DNA from: a bacterium
Lineage (GTDB): Bacteria > JAMCPX01
Direction of reading: 5' to 3'
DNA length: 17,420 nucleotides
NCBI GenBank assembly: GCA_021789095.1
Contig: JAJYJX010000031.1
Coordinates: 1-17,420, forward strand
A program made the translations under genes and the position numbers. The notes beneath the pieces were generated by a model. It was given only the letters and a program-made list of their open reading frames with translations, was not told the DNA's origin and ran no database searches. Shown one piece after another: positions 6,585 through 14,312 of the stretch; within the stretch, counting starts at the first letter, position 1; each line of letters begins with the position of its first letter.

Positions 6585-7751
6585 TTAAAACGCTAATCTC
6601 ATGTTCAGTGCTACGGCGTTGTCATTGTATGTTGTCTTGTTGTTTGACAGATCGTAGCCCTGTAATGTGTATAAGTTGTAATCCAGCGCAACGATGACAT
6701 CTTTCGTAATATCATAGCTTACGCCTGCAAGCGCCCATGTGTTTTCGGATGTTGCATCAAACTTGAACATCTCTGTTGAGTACAGGTTCGAGGAGCCAAG
6801 GCTTACAGTCGGCGCTATCTTACCGCTTACCGGTTCATATGAATCATTCCCATTCGGTTTCATATCAAGGTACCTCGCAAATACCCTTAGTTTCTCTTCA
6901 CCCGGGATACGGAGGAAACCCCAGAATTCATAACCATAGCCGTGATTGAACTTTGCCTTGCCCTGATCAGCGGGTGTAATGTGATCGTCCGCCCATATCC
7001 AGTCACCTGACACAGTTAATAAACTGTTCGTAAAGGTAAGCATCGCTATTGCACGTTTCGGGTTGTAATCAGGTATGCCGTTGTGCATGCTCTCGTCCAT
7101 GCCGAATATATTTAAAATAAAAGGTCTTACATTCAATGCTATCCTCGCTGCCCCTGCATAGCCCCTGCCGTTCTGGGTAGCCTGATAGCCTTCTCCGTTT
7201 GACCCCATAACATGGTATTCGATAAGCTTGTCGAAAAGGCTCCCGACAATCGCTACTCCCCAATCGCTTGACGGCATGAACCCTTCGTAGTCCGGTGCTG
7301 TCTCAGAAACGAATCTGTAGTTCCATAAGCCTTCTTCGTACGGTATCCATGGTGTTTCCGTAAGGCCGAACCTTATAGCCATGTTCTTTACCGGTGTAAA
7401 GATGCCGTACAGGTATTTGACAAATACATTGCCCCTTCCATTCGATGCAGTCGGATCTGATAACGCTTCATCCAGTGTAAACTTGCCCGAGACCTCATCG
7501 TTTATCCTGTCAACGATTACAAGATAGGCCCTCGACAACCTCATCCCGTTTGCATTGGAGCTGTTTGTATCCGCCTGTGCCTGTCCGACCTTTGAATTAT
7601 CAAAATGGTCCCCTGATGCCTGCATTGCATTCAGGTAGGCTTTTACACCTATGTTTAAATCATCGTTGATTTGATAGCCGTAGGATGCGGTACTCATAAG
7701 CGAGATACAGCCAATCACAATCACGAAAATCTTGTTCATATGTTTCTTCAT
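6585..7751 (-). CDS. Outer-membrane porin, putatively phosphate-selective
   Basis: This protein of 388 residues has a Sec signal peptide (MKKHMNKIFVIVIGCISLMS, cleavage probably after TASYG at 25). The mature protein is rich in alternating amphipathic beta strands and ends in NMRLAF, the terminal phenylalanine recognised by the BAM assembly machinery. Segments such as LSRAYLVIVDRINDEVSGKF, YGIFTPVKNMAIRFGLTETP and the long WNYRF..SSDWGVAIVG region resemble OprP/OprO-like porins. The start at 7751 has AAGGAG about 6 bases upstream. Position directly before pstS suggests a role in phosphate passage across the outer membrane, but I see no Pho box upstream, and the partner binding protein is broken. 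It could equally be a general or carboxylate porin. The frame is intact, with no sign of decay. Confidence 0.8.
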   Translation of the reverse strand: MKKHMNKIFVIVIGCISLMSTASYGYQINDDLNIGVKAYLNAMQASGDHFDNSKVGQAQADTNSSNANGMRLSRAYLVIVDRINDEVSGKFTLDEALSDPTASNGRGNVFVKYLYGIFTPVKNMAIRFGLTETPWIPYEEGLWNYRFVSETAPDYEGFMPSSDWGVAIVGSLFDKLIEYHVMGSNGEGYQATQNGRGYAGAARIALNVRPFILNIFGMDESMHNGIPDYNPKRAIAMLTFTNSLLTVSGDWIWADDHITPADQGKAKFNHGYGYEFWGFLRIPGEEKLRVFARYLDMKPNGNDSYEPVSGKIAPTVSLGSSNLYSTEMFKFDATSENTWALAGVSYDITKDVIVALDYNLYTLQGYDLSNNKTTYNDNAVALNMRLAF

Positions 7752-8047
7752 TTTTTCTCCTTTTTATTGGTTTTTTGTTTCCTATTATGACCCCAGGATA
7801 TACCTGCTGTATAAACGCAGCATTACTGGTATGTAAATTCCGGTTAAACTGTGCCCGTCAGGATTAGTTTGTTTGAAAAAGACGGTTTATCGGTATGTTA
7901 GGTTCTTACGAAACCAGAACAGTTTACGTTAACCCCAAAAATGCATTTGAAAAATAGGAAAATTTGTGTAATGAGTGATAACCTTGCGACAGATAGAGGT
8001 ATTCTTCGAATATCAGAAGAAACTATAATGCTGGTATGTGCATATAA

Positions 8048-8141
8048 ACCCCGTTAGAAAAGCTGATATTTTAACAAATAATCTTATGATGAATTCGGAA
8101 CCTATTATACGAACTGCATATAGTAGGGTTTCTAACGGGGT
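8048..8141. repeat. Perfect 13-bp inverted repeat pair ACCCCGTTAGAAA (copy 2)
   Basis: ACCCCGTTAGAAA at 8048-8060 and its exact reverse complement at 8129-8141 enclose 68 bp of AT-rich, non-coding sequence. Similar arms occur at 3180/3310 and 14195/14259, each time in an intergenic region. The length (94 bp) and terminal symmetry would fit a tiny non-autonomous mobile element. I see no clear target-site duplication outside the arms. Confidence 0.6.
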
Positions 8142-8147
8142 AAACTT

Positions 8148-8166
8148 ACGAGGACTTAAACCTCGT
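8148..8166. terminator. Short hairpin, possible weak terminator
   Basis: ACGAGG (8148-8153) pairs with CCTCGT (8161-8166) around a 7-base loop. On the plus strand TTATAAC follows, which is not a proper U tract. On the minus strand, the direction of the cca operon, no T run follows either. It lies about 100 bp beyond the cca stop codon. Termination is possible but weakly supported. Confidence 0.25.
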
Positions 8167-8202
8167 TTATAACAAAAATTATATGTATCTTAGGTGGATC
8201 GC

Positions 8203-8246
8203 ACGACCCATCCCCCGGATGGGTACCCCGAGCGAATGAACAAACT
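8203..8246. repeat. Hairpin repeat, GTTTGTTC flank plus stem (copy 2)
   Basis: Read on the minus strand: GTTTGTTCATTCGCTCGGGG, then the perfect hairpin ACCCATCC-GGG-GGATGGGT (8206-8224), then CGTG. Compared with the copy at 3391-3430, the flanks are conserved while the stem has changed on both sides so that pairing is kept. It lies 20 bp beyond the cca stop codon and would form in the 3' end of that operon's transcript. Confidence 0.6.
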
Positions 8247-8266
8247 TTCCTATTGCATTTTTTGGG

Positions 8267-9628
8267 TTAACCGGCGGATGCTGCAAACCTTTGTTTTACA
8301 AATTCTGAAACTGACTGTTTTGTAGGTTCTACGGCTCCTTCCAGTATGGCATCAATAACCGCTTTTTTTATCTCTCCTATCTTTGGGCCCGGCGGTATGC
8401 CGAGAAGCTGCTGGATCTCGTAACCGTTAAGCGGTGACTCCAGTTTGCCTATCTCCTCTGATTTTTGCTGTCTTATCCTGTTCTCAAGCTCATCAACACC
8501 GCTCAGTGCCTGCTCCGGATCGAATAAAGAACCTGCATCCGCCCTGTAGAGGTCTATCAGCTGCTCGAGCATTCCGTAGTTATTTTTTATAAACTTCTTT
8601 ACTGTAGCCTCCTTCCATTCAGGCGTGTAATTGACCATATGCCTTTTTATCAGCACCTCTGTTGTATTTGCTATATAATGCGGCAGTTTTAACCTGTTTG
8701 AAAACTTATTGAACATCTCGGCGCTCTTAGCCTGGTGTCCGTAGTACGTCACCTTTGCCTCAGATGACTGCATTGAAAAGGGTTTACCTGTATCGTGGAA
8801 CAACGCAGCAAGCCGCGTTTCTATACGAGGAGCTGTCTTATCCATTACGGCAAGGCTGTGCGTAAACAATTCGTCCTTGTGATAGGGTGAACGCTGATCA
8901 AAACCTATCATCGGCAGTAGTTCCGGCATTACAACATCTATGGCCCCAAGCTCCTGCATCAATTTTATGCCCCCGGACGGATTGTTGCTCAGCAGGATCA
9001 TGAACAGCTCGTCCCTGATCCTCTCAACAGCCGCATCGTTTAAAAGCCCTGCAAACTTTTTTGCGGTTTCCTTTAACTGCCCATCTATGTTCATACCGAG
9101 CGTGCATGAAAACCTTATTGCGCGCATGATCCTCAAGGGGTCATCCTTGATCGTATTCTCCGGATCAATTGGTGTCTGTATAATCCCTTTCCCCAGAGCA
9201 TCAAAAGCCTTGCCGAGCATATCTGTAACTTCATAGTTGAACAGGGAAAGGCGTCTCATGGTGAATGTATTTATGGTAAAATCCCTGAGTAAAAGATCCT
9301 CTTTCACCGTACCCGATCTGATCGGTATGAACTCCATTTCGATGTTATACTCGCCGTGGGTGCCTGTCCTGTACGTCCCGAACTTTTCAAAAAGCACCGG
9401 ACTGAAGAATCCGTACAATTTATGAAGCTGCATGGGTATTGTCTGGGCACTGCCCTTTATCACCAGAAAATCGAGATCCTTGGGGTTGCGGTGCAACAGC
9501 AGCTCCCTTGGTGCGCCGCCGACAATCAAAAGTTCGACACCTGCGCTGTTTGCTATCGAATAAACAAGTTCAATGTATTTATCGAAGACGGGTTGATCAA
9601 ATACTACCTCTGCCGTCTTTTTACTCAT
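8267..9628 (-). CDS. cca: CCA tRNA nucleotidyltransferase / poly(A) polymerase family with HD domain
   Basis: This enzyme adds or repairs the 3' CCA of tRNAs; close relatives are poly(A) polymerases. It has 453 residues. The head domain has IVGGAPRELLL (GG at 37-38), catalytic aspartates in DLDF (51-53) and a third carboxylate in IEMEFIP (97-99). LLRDFTINTF (113-122), DPLRIMRAIRFS (163-174) and ERIRDEL (202-208) are the neck/base-recognition motifs of class II enzymes. A C-terminal HD domain (about 250-400) carries HKDELFTHS and ALFHDTGKP (HD at 278-279), which in relatives gives metal-dependent phosphohydrolase activity. I chose ATG 9628, which overlaps the upstream stop codon by 8 bp and has a GGAAGAAG site. 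A TTG at 9652 is in frame but lies inside the upstream gene. CCA addition and poly(A) addition cannot be told apart by eye. It is the last gene of the operon starting at 13045. Confidence 0.9.
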   Translation of the reverse strand: MSKKTAEVVFDQPVFDKYIELVYSIANSAGVELLIVGGAPRELLLHRNPKDLDFLVIKGSAQTIPMQLHKLYGFFSPVLFEKFGTYRTGTHGEYNIEMEFIPIRSGTVKEDLLLRDFTINTFTMRRLSLFNYEVTDMLGKAFDALGKGIIQTPIDPENTIKDDPLRIMRAIRFSCTLGMNIDGQLKETAKKFAGLLNDAAVERIRDELFMILLSNNPSGGIKLMQELGAIDVVMPELLPMIGFDQRSPYHKDELFTHSLAVMDKTAPRIETRLAALFHDTGKPFSMQSSEAKVTYYGHQAKSAEMFNKFSNRLKLPHYIANTTEVLIKRHMVNYTPEWKEATVKKFIKNNYGMLEQLIDLYRADAGSLFDPEQALSGVDELENRIRQQKSEEIGKLESPLNGYEIQQLLGIPPGPKIGEIKKAVIDAILEGAVEPTKQSVSEFVKQRFAASAG

Positions 9629-10610
9629 TATTTTTTTCTTCTTCCTTATCAATCATTTCAAGGTAATGTTTTTTGTAAAAATATCGATCGTATGATACAT
9701 GGTAGCTTGTCCAGTCACCGTCCACTCCGGCTTCTTTCTGAATCACGGCTTTTATACCGGCAACCTTCGAATCCATGTCCTCGATGTAGTGCAGTATAAT
9801 GGCTTCGATCGTCTTGGGTCTTTTCGGTGAACCGTATTCCAGTTCGCCGTGGTGGCTTAGGATGCTGTGTTTCAGAAGCAGCGCCAGTTCCCTCGGAAAA
9901 TCCTTAATCTGTGCAACAAGATCGTCGATTATCTCCACGCCTATCACAATATGCCCTATGAGCCTGCCTTCATCCGTGTATTCCGCAGTGAAATCCCCTC
10001 CGAGTTCCCTTATTTTACCGATGTCATGGAACAATGCCGATGTCAAAAGCAGCGATCTGTCCACGCCGTCATAGATACTGACGATCATATCCGCCAGCCT
10101 TACAACATTCAGCGTGTGCTCGAGTAGTCCGCCTGAATAGGCGTGGTGTATGGTTTTCGCCGCGCTCGATGCTTTGAACGTGTTTACGATCTGTTCGTTA
10201 GAGAAAAACAGCGTCACCAGTGCCTTGAGATGTTCATCGGCTATGGTTGACATCAGCATCTTCAGTTCATACAGCATCTCGTCCGCAGGCCTGGCGGATG
10301 TCATCAGGTAATCCGACAGGTCCACGGAAGTCTTGTCTATCCACCTTATCTCATCAATGGATATCTGAAGCTTGCCTTTGTAATTGTTTATCCTGCCCCT
10401 TACCTGCACTATGTTGTTAACATCGATCATTGAATCTATATCCTTTGCGTTATCCCATATCCTTGCGTCGATATCTCCGGTCCTGTCCCCTATGATAAGG
10501 GTAAGATAGTCCTTGCCTGTTTTCCCTGTACCGAATGTCTTGCCTTTTATCATAAAGGTACTGTCAACTATCATACCCTCTTTCAACTCGCTGATCATGG
10601 TTTTCTTCAT
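9621..10610 (-). CDS. OB-fold/HD-domain 3'-5' exoribonuclease, YhaM type
   Basis: This is a predicted cytoplasmic nuclease of 329 residues. Residues about 12-92 form an OB fold (GKDYLTLIIGDRTGDIDARI, then a VQVRGRIN strand and LQISI). Residues about 150-300 form an HD phosphohydrolase domain: HHAYSGGLLEHTLNVV (His165), SALFHDIGKIRE (His195-Asp196), a central GHIVIG histidine, SHHGELEYGSP and HYIEDMDSKV (Asp278 and Asp280). This domain order and the GGLLEHT..HDIGK spacing match YhaM-like 3'-5' exoribonucleases best known in Firmicutes. The ATG at 10610 follows the permease stop after 3 bases, with GGAAGGA inside the end of the permease gene, so translation is coupled. The C-terminus overlaps cca by 8 bp. 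Pairing with cca suggests RNA 3'-end processing; the actual substrate is unknown. Confidence 0.88.
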   Translation of the reverse strand: MKKTMISELKEGMIVDSTFMIKGKTFGTGKTGKDYLTLIIGDRTGDIDARIWDNAKDIDSMIDVNNIVQVRGRINNYKGKLQISIDEIRWIDKTSVDLSDYLMTSARPADEMLYELKMLMSTIADEHLKALVTLFFSNEQIVNTFKASSAAKTIHHAYSGGLLEHTLNVVRLADMIVSIYDGVDRSLLLTSALFHDIGKIRELGGDFTAEYTDEGRLIGHIVIGVEIIDDLVAQIKDFPRELALLLKHSILSHHGELEYGSPKRPKTIEAIILHYIEDMDSKVAGIKAVIQKEAGVDGDWTSYHVSYDRYFYKKHYLEMIDKEEEKNNE

Positions 10611-10613
10611 GTA

Positions 10614-12302
10614 TTATCCTTCCGTAATTTTTATGGCTTTCAGAGCCTTTTCTCTTACATAGAGCGCGGGATATACAATAACAGCACCTGACAGCAAATA
10701 CAACAACGAGATCCATACATAGTCATAAAACATTAACCCTGAAGGGAATGCAAATTCCTTCATGACCCTGTAGGTAGGCACAGCCTGTATCAGAAGTACA
10801 ACAGCTGTAATGCCGAGGCTTATTATCATGAACATAAAACCGCCGAACCCCATTGCTATATCGGCTACATTCTCGTAATGATATTTCGGATAGATCGCAC
10901 CCAGCCCTACACCTATATTCGTAATCGCGACTGTTAAAACCAGCATCGTAATAACAGAAAGGTACATGATGTACTTAAAGACCCCAAGCACATGATTCGT
11001 AAAAAATATAAGGGCTGCCGCAACAACAAGCAGCGGGATAAGGTTGTAAAGGATCTTTGCCCTTATAAGTTCTGAAAGTTCGTTTGGAGAGACCTTTATA
11101 AGCCATAATGCCCTTCCCTCCAGGCTTACAGCCGGGAAGGCAAACCGTGCCGCTATCGCAGTTATAACAAATGCGGCAAGCCCCAGATTGAAGAATGCAA
11201 TAAGATTTTTAATATACATGGTAGGGAATTGTATGGTATTGAGCGGCAGGGCAGTGAAGTTATAGACATACACAAGCACAAGCGCCAGCAGCAACAAAAG
11301 CTGGGACCACTGTGATGCATCCCTGAAAAAGCTCAGTATGTCCTTCTTTATAACTGCATTTACGAACACCGTGCCCCTGCTGGTTACACTGTGCAATATT
11401 CTGTACATGAGACCGTTCCTGTCAAACTTTGCGTTCTTTGACTCCTGTGCCTTGGTCATGCCGTTCCTGTAGAAAAGATATGTGGCAAAAACTCCTACTG
11501 CCGTAATACCTGAGGCAGTTCCGACAAGCGGCAAAAGGCCCCGTAATACATTGCTGTAAGCGTGATAAATGGCCGACATCAGCGATGAACTGAACCACGT
11601 GCTCGGAAGGAGCATGGATTGCGACGATCTCAGGGCAGAAATATAGCCTATTACATTCTCGAACTTCTGGGGATTGAGAAACCTTTCCGGCCTGATCATC
11701 CTGAAACCTATGTATGCGCCCAGGAACACTATAAGCGATATAAAGAGCATCAACTCTCTGAATCTTCTTGCAGGCAGGATATAGGTCGAGATCATGGTAA
11801 AGATTACGCCAGCCGATGATGCTATAAATACAAAGGCCAAAAGCCCTGCAAACAGCAGCATGTAATAAATAAAATTGCCGCCGAGCACTGTACCATAAGC
11901 GATATACAGGGGCATGCCGAACAGTATGACCATCCAGGAACTCCTTATGGCCGTGTGTATTAATCGGGCATAAAAGAATTCTTCAAGCGTTCTCGGTGTG
12001 CTGAGAATGAGAGGGAGATCATCGGAGGTGTAGTAGGTAGATATGGATGTGATAATGTTGCTGAATATGAGCATGGCAAAAAAGATAAAGTTTGCCATGT
12101 ACAGCATCTTCTCTATCAGGAGCTGTCCTATGAGTTCCGTTTTCGAGAAATAAACAAGCATCCTTGAAAAAAAGATGTACTCCACGGCAAAAAAACCGGC
12201 TGCAAGCAACGCTATTCCGATAACCTTTAATCTGTTTTTTTTGTTGCCGGGGGAGACTGTCCTTTTAAATGAAATCCAGGCAGGCTTGAGAAGCTGCGTC
12301 AT
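10614..12302 (-). CDS. Large ABC-2-like membrane permease subunit
   Basis: This inner-membrane protein has 562 residues and about twelve hydrophobic segments. The first is at residues about 27-46 (VIGIALLAAGFFAVEYIFF) and the last is followed by a basic C-terminus (YVREKALKAIKITEG). Two features recall the ABC-2 superfamily of exporters whose single permease is about 550 residues: a TSDDLPLILSTPRTLEEFFYAR coupling-loop segment after TM3, and the central ILPARRFRELMLF loop. A long cytosolic-looking loop with SKNAKFDRNGLMYRI and a KKDILSFFRDASQW amphipathic helix begins the second half, suggesting an internally duplicated layout. The ATG at 12302 overlaps the ATPase stop in ATGA, so the two are a coupled transporter pair. 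The transport substrate cannot be inferred. Confidence 0.82.
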   Translation of the reverse strand: MTQLLKPAWISFKRTVSPGNKKNRLKVIGIALLAAGFFAVEYIFFSRMLVYFSKTELIGQLLIEKMLYMANFIFFAMLIFSNIITSISTYYTSDDLPLILSTPRTLEEFFYARLIHTAIRSSWMVILFGMPLYIAYGTVLGGNFIYYMLLFAGLLAFVFIASSAGVIFTMISTYILPARRFRELMLFISLIVFLGAYIGFRMIRPERFLNPQKFENVIGYISALRSSQSMLLPSTWFSSSLMSAIYHAYSNVLRGLLPLVGTASGITAVGVFATYLFYRNGMTKAQESKNAKFDRNGLMYRILHSVTSRGTVFVNAVIKKDILSFFRDASQWSQLLLLLALVLVYVYNFTALPLNTIQFPTMYIKNLIAFFNLGLAAFVITAIAARFAFPAVSLEGRALWLIKVSPNELSELIRAKILYNLIPLLVVAAALIFFTNHVLGVFKYIMYLSVITMLVLTVAITNIGVGLGAIYPKYHYENVADIAMGFGGFMFMIISLGITAVVLLIQAVPTYRVMKEFAFPSGLMFYDYVWISLLYLLSGAVIVYPALYVREKALKAIKITEG

Positions 12303-13045
12303 AGCTCAAGTTCCTCTACGATATCTTCGTGGGTCAGTTTAAGGAATACGCTTTCAAGCGTGCCGCCCTTTATGCCTGCCTGCTCCCTGAGCTCTTGTGC
12401 CGTTCCAAGCGCTATGATCCTGCCCTGATCTATTATGGCAATCCTGTCAGACAGCTGCTCCGCGACATAGAGATCGTGCGTTGACATAAGTATTGTTTTT
12501 CCCCGTTTTTTCATGCCCCGGAATATGGCCTTGAGCAGAGTAATGCCACGGGGATCGAGCCCTACCATAGGCTCATCCACTATAAGGTACTTGGGGTCAT
12601 GGATCATGGCTGAGGCAAACACAAGCCTCTGCTTCATACCATGCGAATAACCTTCTACAAGTTCATCGGCAAAACCTGAAAGGGAAAAGAGGTCAAGCAG
12701 TTCCCGCACACGCCTTTCCGTGTCCGAACTGTCGAGGTGGTACATGTTTGCAACAAACAGGATGTATTCAAAACCCGTAAGTTTTTCATAAACGAACGGC
12801 CTGTCCGGAATAAAGCCCATAAGTTTTTTGGCAGCAACGGGTTCTTTCATAATGCTGTGGCCGTCAATATGGACATTACCGGACGTAGGATTGAGCAGGC
12901 CCACCAGCATCTTCAGAAGTGTTGTCTTGCCTGCTCCGTTAGGGCCGAGCAAAGAAAACAGCTCTCCCTCTCTTATTTCCAGATCGATAGTGTCAACTGC
13001 CTTAAGACTGGTAAATATCTTTGTTAAAGATTCTATCTTGATCAT
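12299..13045 (-). CDS. ABC transporter ATP-binding subunit
   Basis: This 248-residue cytoplasmic ATPase energises the large permease encoded downstream. Walker A is GPNGAGKTT (34-42). The signature is YSHGMKQR (133-140), with histidine where most transporters have glycine (S-H-G instead of S-G-G). Walker B is YLIVDEP (153-159) and the switch histidine is at 190 (MSTHD). The usual Q-loop glutamine is replaced: the segment reads GFIPDRPFVYEKLTG, with aspartate at about 81. I recall this pattern from the YxlF/EcsA-like branch of ABC-2 exporters, so it is probably not a defect. The start ATG has no good Shine-Dalgarno, in line with the promoter lying only 8 bases before it. It is the first gene of the four-gene operon running to 8267. 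Confidence 0.92.
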   Translation of the reverse strand: MIKIESLTKIFTSLKAVDTIDLEIREGELFSLLGPNGAGKTTLLKMLVGLLNPTSGNVHIDGHSIMKEPVAAKKLMGFIPDRPFVYEKLTGFEYILFVANMYHLDSSDTERRVRELLDLFSLSGFADELVEGYSHGMKQRLVFASAMIHDPKYLIVDEPMVGLDPRGITLLKAIFRGMKKRGKTILMSTHDLYVAEQLSDRIAIIDQGRIIALGTAQELREQAGIKGGTLESVFLKLTHEDIVEELEL

Positions 13046-13053
13046 ACCAATGA

Positions 13054-13082
13054 ATTAAACCAATTATTACCGAAAAAGGCAA
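13054..13082 (-). promoter_or_regulatory. Promoter of the ABC-exoribonuclease-cca operon
   Basis: On the minus strand TTGCCT (13077-13082), a 17-base spacer and TTTAAT (13054-13059) form a reasonable sigma70 promoter. Only 8 bases separate the -10 box from the ATG at 13045, so transcription should start at or within a base or two of the start codon, giving a leaderless or near-leaderless mRNA. Confidence 0.55.
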
Positions 13083-13110
13083 CAGATGCTCAATGAGCTG
13101 TTATCGACCA

Positions 13111-14133
13111 CTACCTTGAGGGCTCACTGACCATTACAAGCTGCTTGCCGAGGTTTTCTCCTTTAAAAAGGCCTATAAACGCCGCGGGTGCATTTTCCAG
13201 GCCTTCAACGATATTTTCCGTATACTTCAGTTTTTTATCTTTGATCCACCGGGCAAGCTGTGCCCTGCCCTCTTCCTGCCTGTCCGCATAATCCATAATG
13301 ATAAATCCCTTGATCAGCGCGCTCTTTACAAGCAGGTACGGCTGTATCCGTGGACCTGTATCAGTCTTTTCCGAATTGTACTGCGAGATCTGTCCGCACA
13401 ATGCAATGCGGGCCTTGTAATTCAGAAGAGGCATTACTGCATCCGAGATCTCACCGCCAACATTGTCAAAATATACATCAACCCCATGCGGACATGCGTC
13501 CTTGAGCGCCTTTTTTAAGTCGGGCGATGTTTTATAGTTTACAGCGGCATCAAACCAGAATTTTTCAGTAAGATATCTTGTTTTCGTGTCAGAGCCTGCA
13601 ATCCCTACAACCCTGCAGCCCTTTATTTTTGCAATCTGTCCAACGGTTGAACCGACAGCACCGGCGGCACCTGAAACAACGACCGTTTCGCCCTGCTGCG
13701 GTTTGCCTATATCAAGCAGCCCGAAGTAGGCCGTCAGGCCGGGCATGCCAAGTACACCCAGGGCGGTTGATACCGGTGCTAAATCAGGATTAATCTTCCT
13801 GAGCTCCCTGCTGTCCGCGGCATTGTAATCACGCCATCCGAGGTTCCCTTCTACAATATCACCCGTCTTGAGATCAGAAGACATGGTTTCAACAACCTCG
13901 CCGACGATCCCTCCCACTATGGCATTATTCAATTGGAAAGGTGATATGTATGTTTTTACGCCGCTCATCCTGCCGCGCATATAAGGATCGACAGACAGGT
14001 ACAAAGTACGTATCAACACCTCTCCGTCTCGGCACTTTGGAATATCCGTTTCCTCAAGCCTGAAGTCCCCCTCACTGGGCATACCCTTGGGTATACCTGC
14101 CAGCACTATTTCCCTGTTTTTCTTAGGCACCAT
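13111..14133 (-). CDS. NADP-dependent MDR-family oxidoreductase (CurA / alkenal reductase-like)
   Basis: This is a zinc-independent medium-chain reductase of 340 residues, related to leukotriene B4 dehydrogenase, alkenal double-bond reductases and CurA. Such enzymes reduce the C=C bond of alpha,beta-unsaturated carbonyls with NADPH. Landmarks are LYLSVDPYMRGRM (44-56), LGMPGLTAYFGLL (128-140), the Rossmann dinucleotide loop VVSGAAGAVGSTVGQIAKI (152-170), DAAVNYK (195-201), and DVYFDNVGGEISDAVM further on. The zinc-ligand set of alcohol dehydrogenases is absent, as expected. ATG 14133 is chosen because AAAGGAG lies 9 bases upstream; the frame opens at a GTG at 14151 that overlaps that site. 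It lies downstream of hbd and thiolase on the same strand across a 179-bp gap containing a repeat, so co-transcription is possible but not certain. Its natural substrate is unknown. Confidence 0.9.
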   Translation of the reverse strand: MVPKKNREIVLAGIPKGMPSEGDFRLEETDIPKCRDGEVLIRTLYLSVDPYMRGRMSGVKTYISPFQLNNAIVGGIVGEVVETMSSDLKTGDIVEGNLGWRDYNAADSRELRKINPDLAPVSTALGVLGMPGLTAYFGLLDIGKPQQGETVVVSGAAGAVGSTVGQIAKIKGCRVVGIAGSDTKTRYLTEKFWFDAAVNYKTSPDLKKALKDACPHGVDVYFDNVGGEISDAVMPLLNYKARIALCGQISQYNSEKTDTGPRIQPYLLVKSALIKGFIIMDYADRQEEGRAQLARWIKDKKLKYTENIVEGLENAPAAFIGLFKGENLGKQLVMVSEPSR

Positions 14134-14194
14134 GACTATCGCTCCTTTCACGAAACCCTGTATTAAAATATATGTATCTATTCCGGCCCTTTCT

Positions 14195-14280
14195 ACCCCG
14201 TCAGAAGTTCGGCCGTTTGCAACTATTTGCCTTCAAGAAAGATCCGCTTTTAACCAAGGAACTTCTTGCGGGGTTTGCTC
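14195..14280. repeat. Imperfect inverted repeat pair (copy 3), with GCGGGGTTTG flank
   Basis: ACCCCGTCAGAAGTTC (14195-14210) and, on the opposite strand, ACCCCGCAAGAAGTTC (14259-14274) match at 14 of 16 positions around 48 bp. The arms begin like the ACCCCGTTAGAAA arms at 8048. The right end reads GCGGGGTTTGCTC, close to GCGGGGTTTGTTC at 3387-3399, next to the first hairpin repeat. It lies between hbd and the MDR reductase gene and could form a transcript hairpin in the leader of the latter. Confidence 0.5.
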
Positions 14281-14312
14281 TTTTGCTCTGTTGTAAAATT
14301 GATTCTCATGCC

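Larger units (their letters stand above)
7752..8266. other. Gene-free interval upstream of the porin, holding repeats
   Basis: No coding frame with a ribosome-binding site or family resemblance is visible on either strand. The interval holds the inverted-repeat pair at 8048-8141, a small hairpin at 8148-8166 and the hairpin repeat at 8203-8246. On the minus strand the 9-mer ACATACCAG occurs at 7826-7834 and 8031-8039, with a near copy (ACATACCG) at 7891-7898. A weak minus-strand promoter candidate for the porin is TTTACA, 17 bases, TTATAC at about 7808-7836. Confidence 0.6.

Noticed and set aside
7752-8050. Pho box for the porin-pstS pair
   Set aside because: I looked for CTGTCATA-like direct repeats on both strands and found none.
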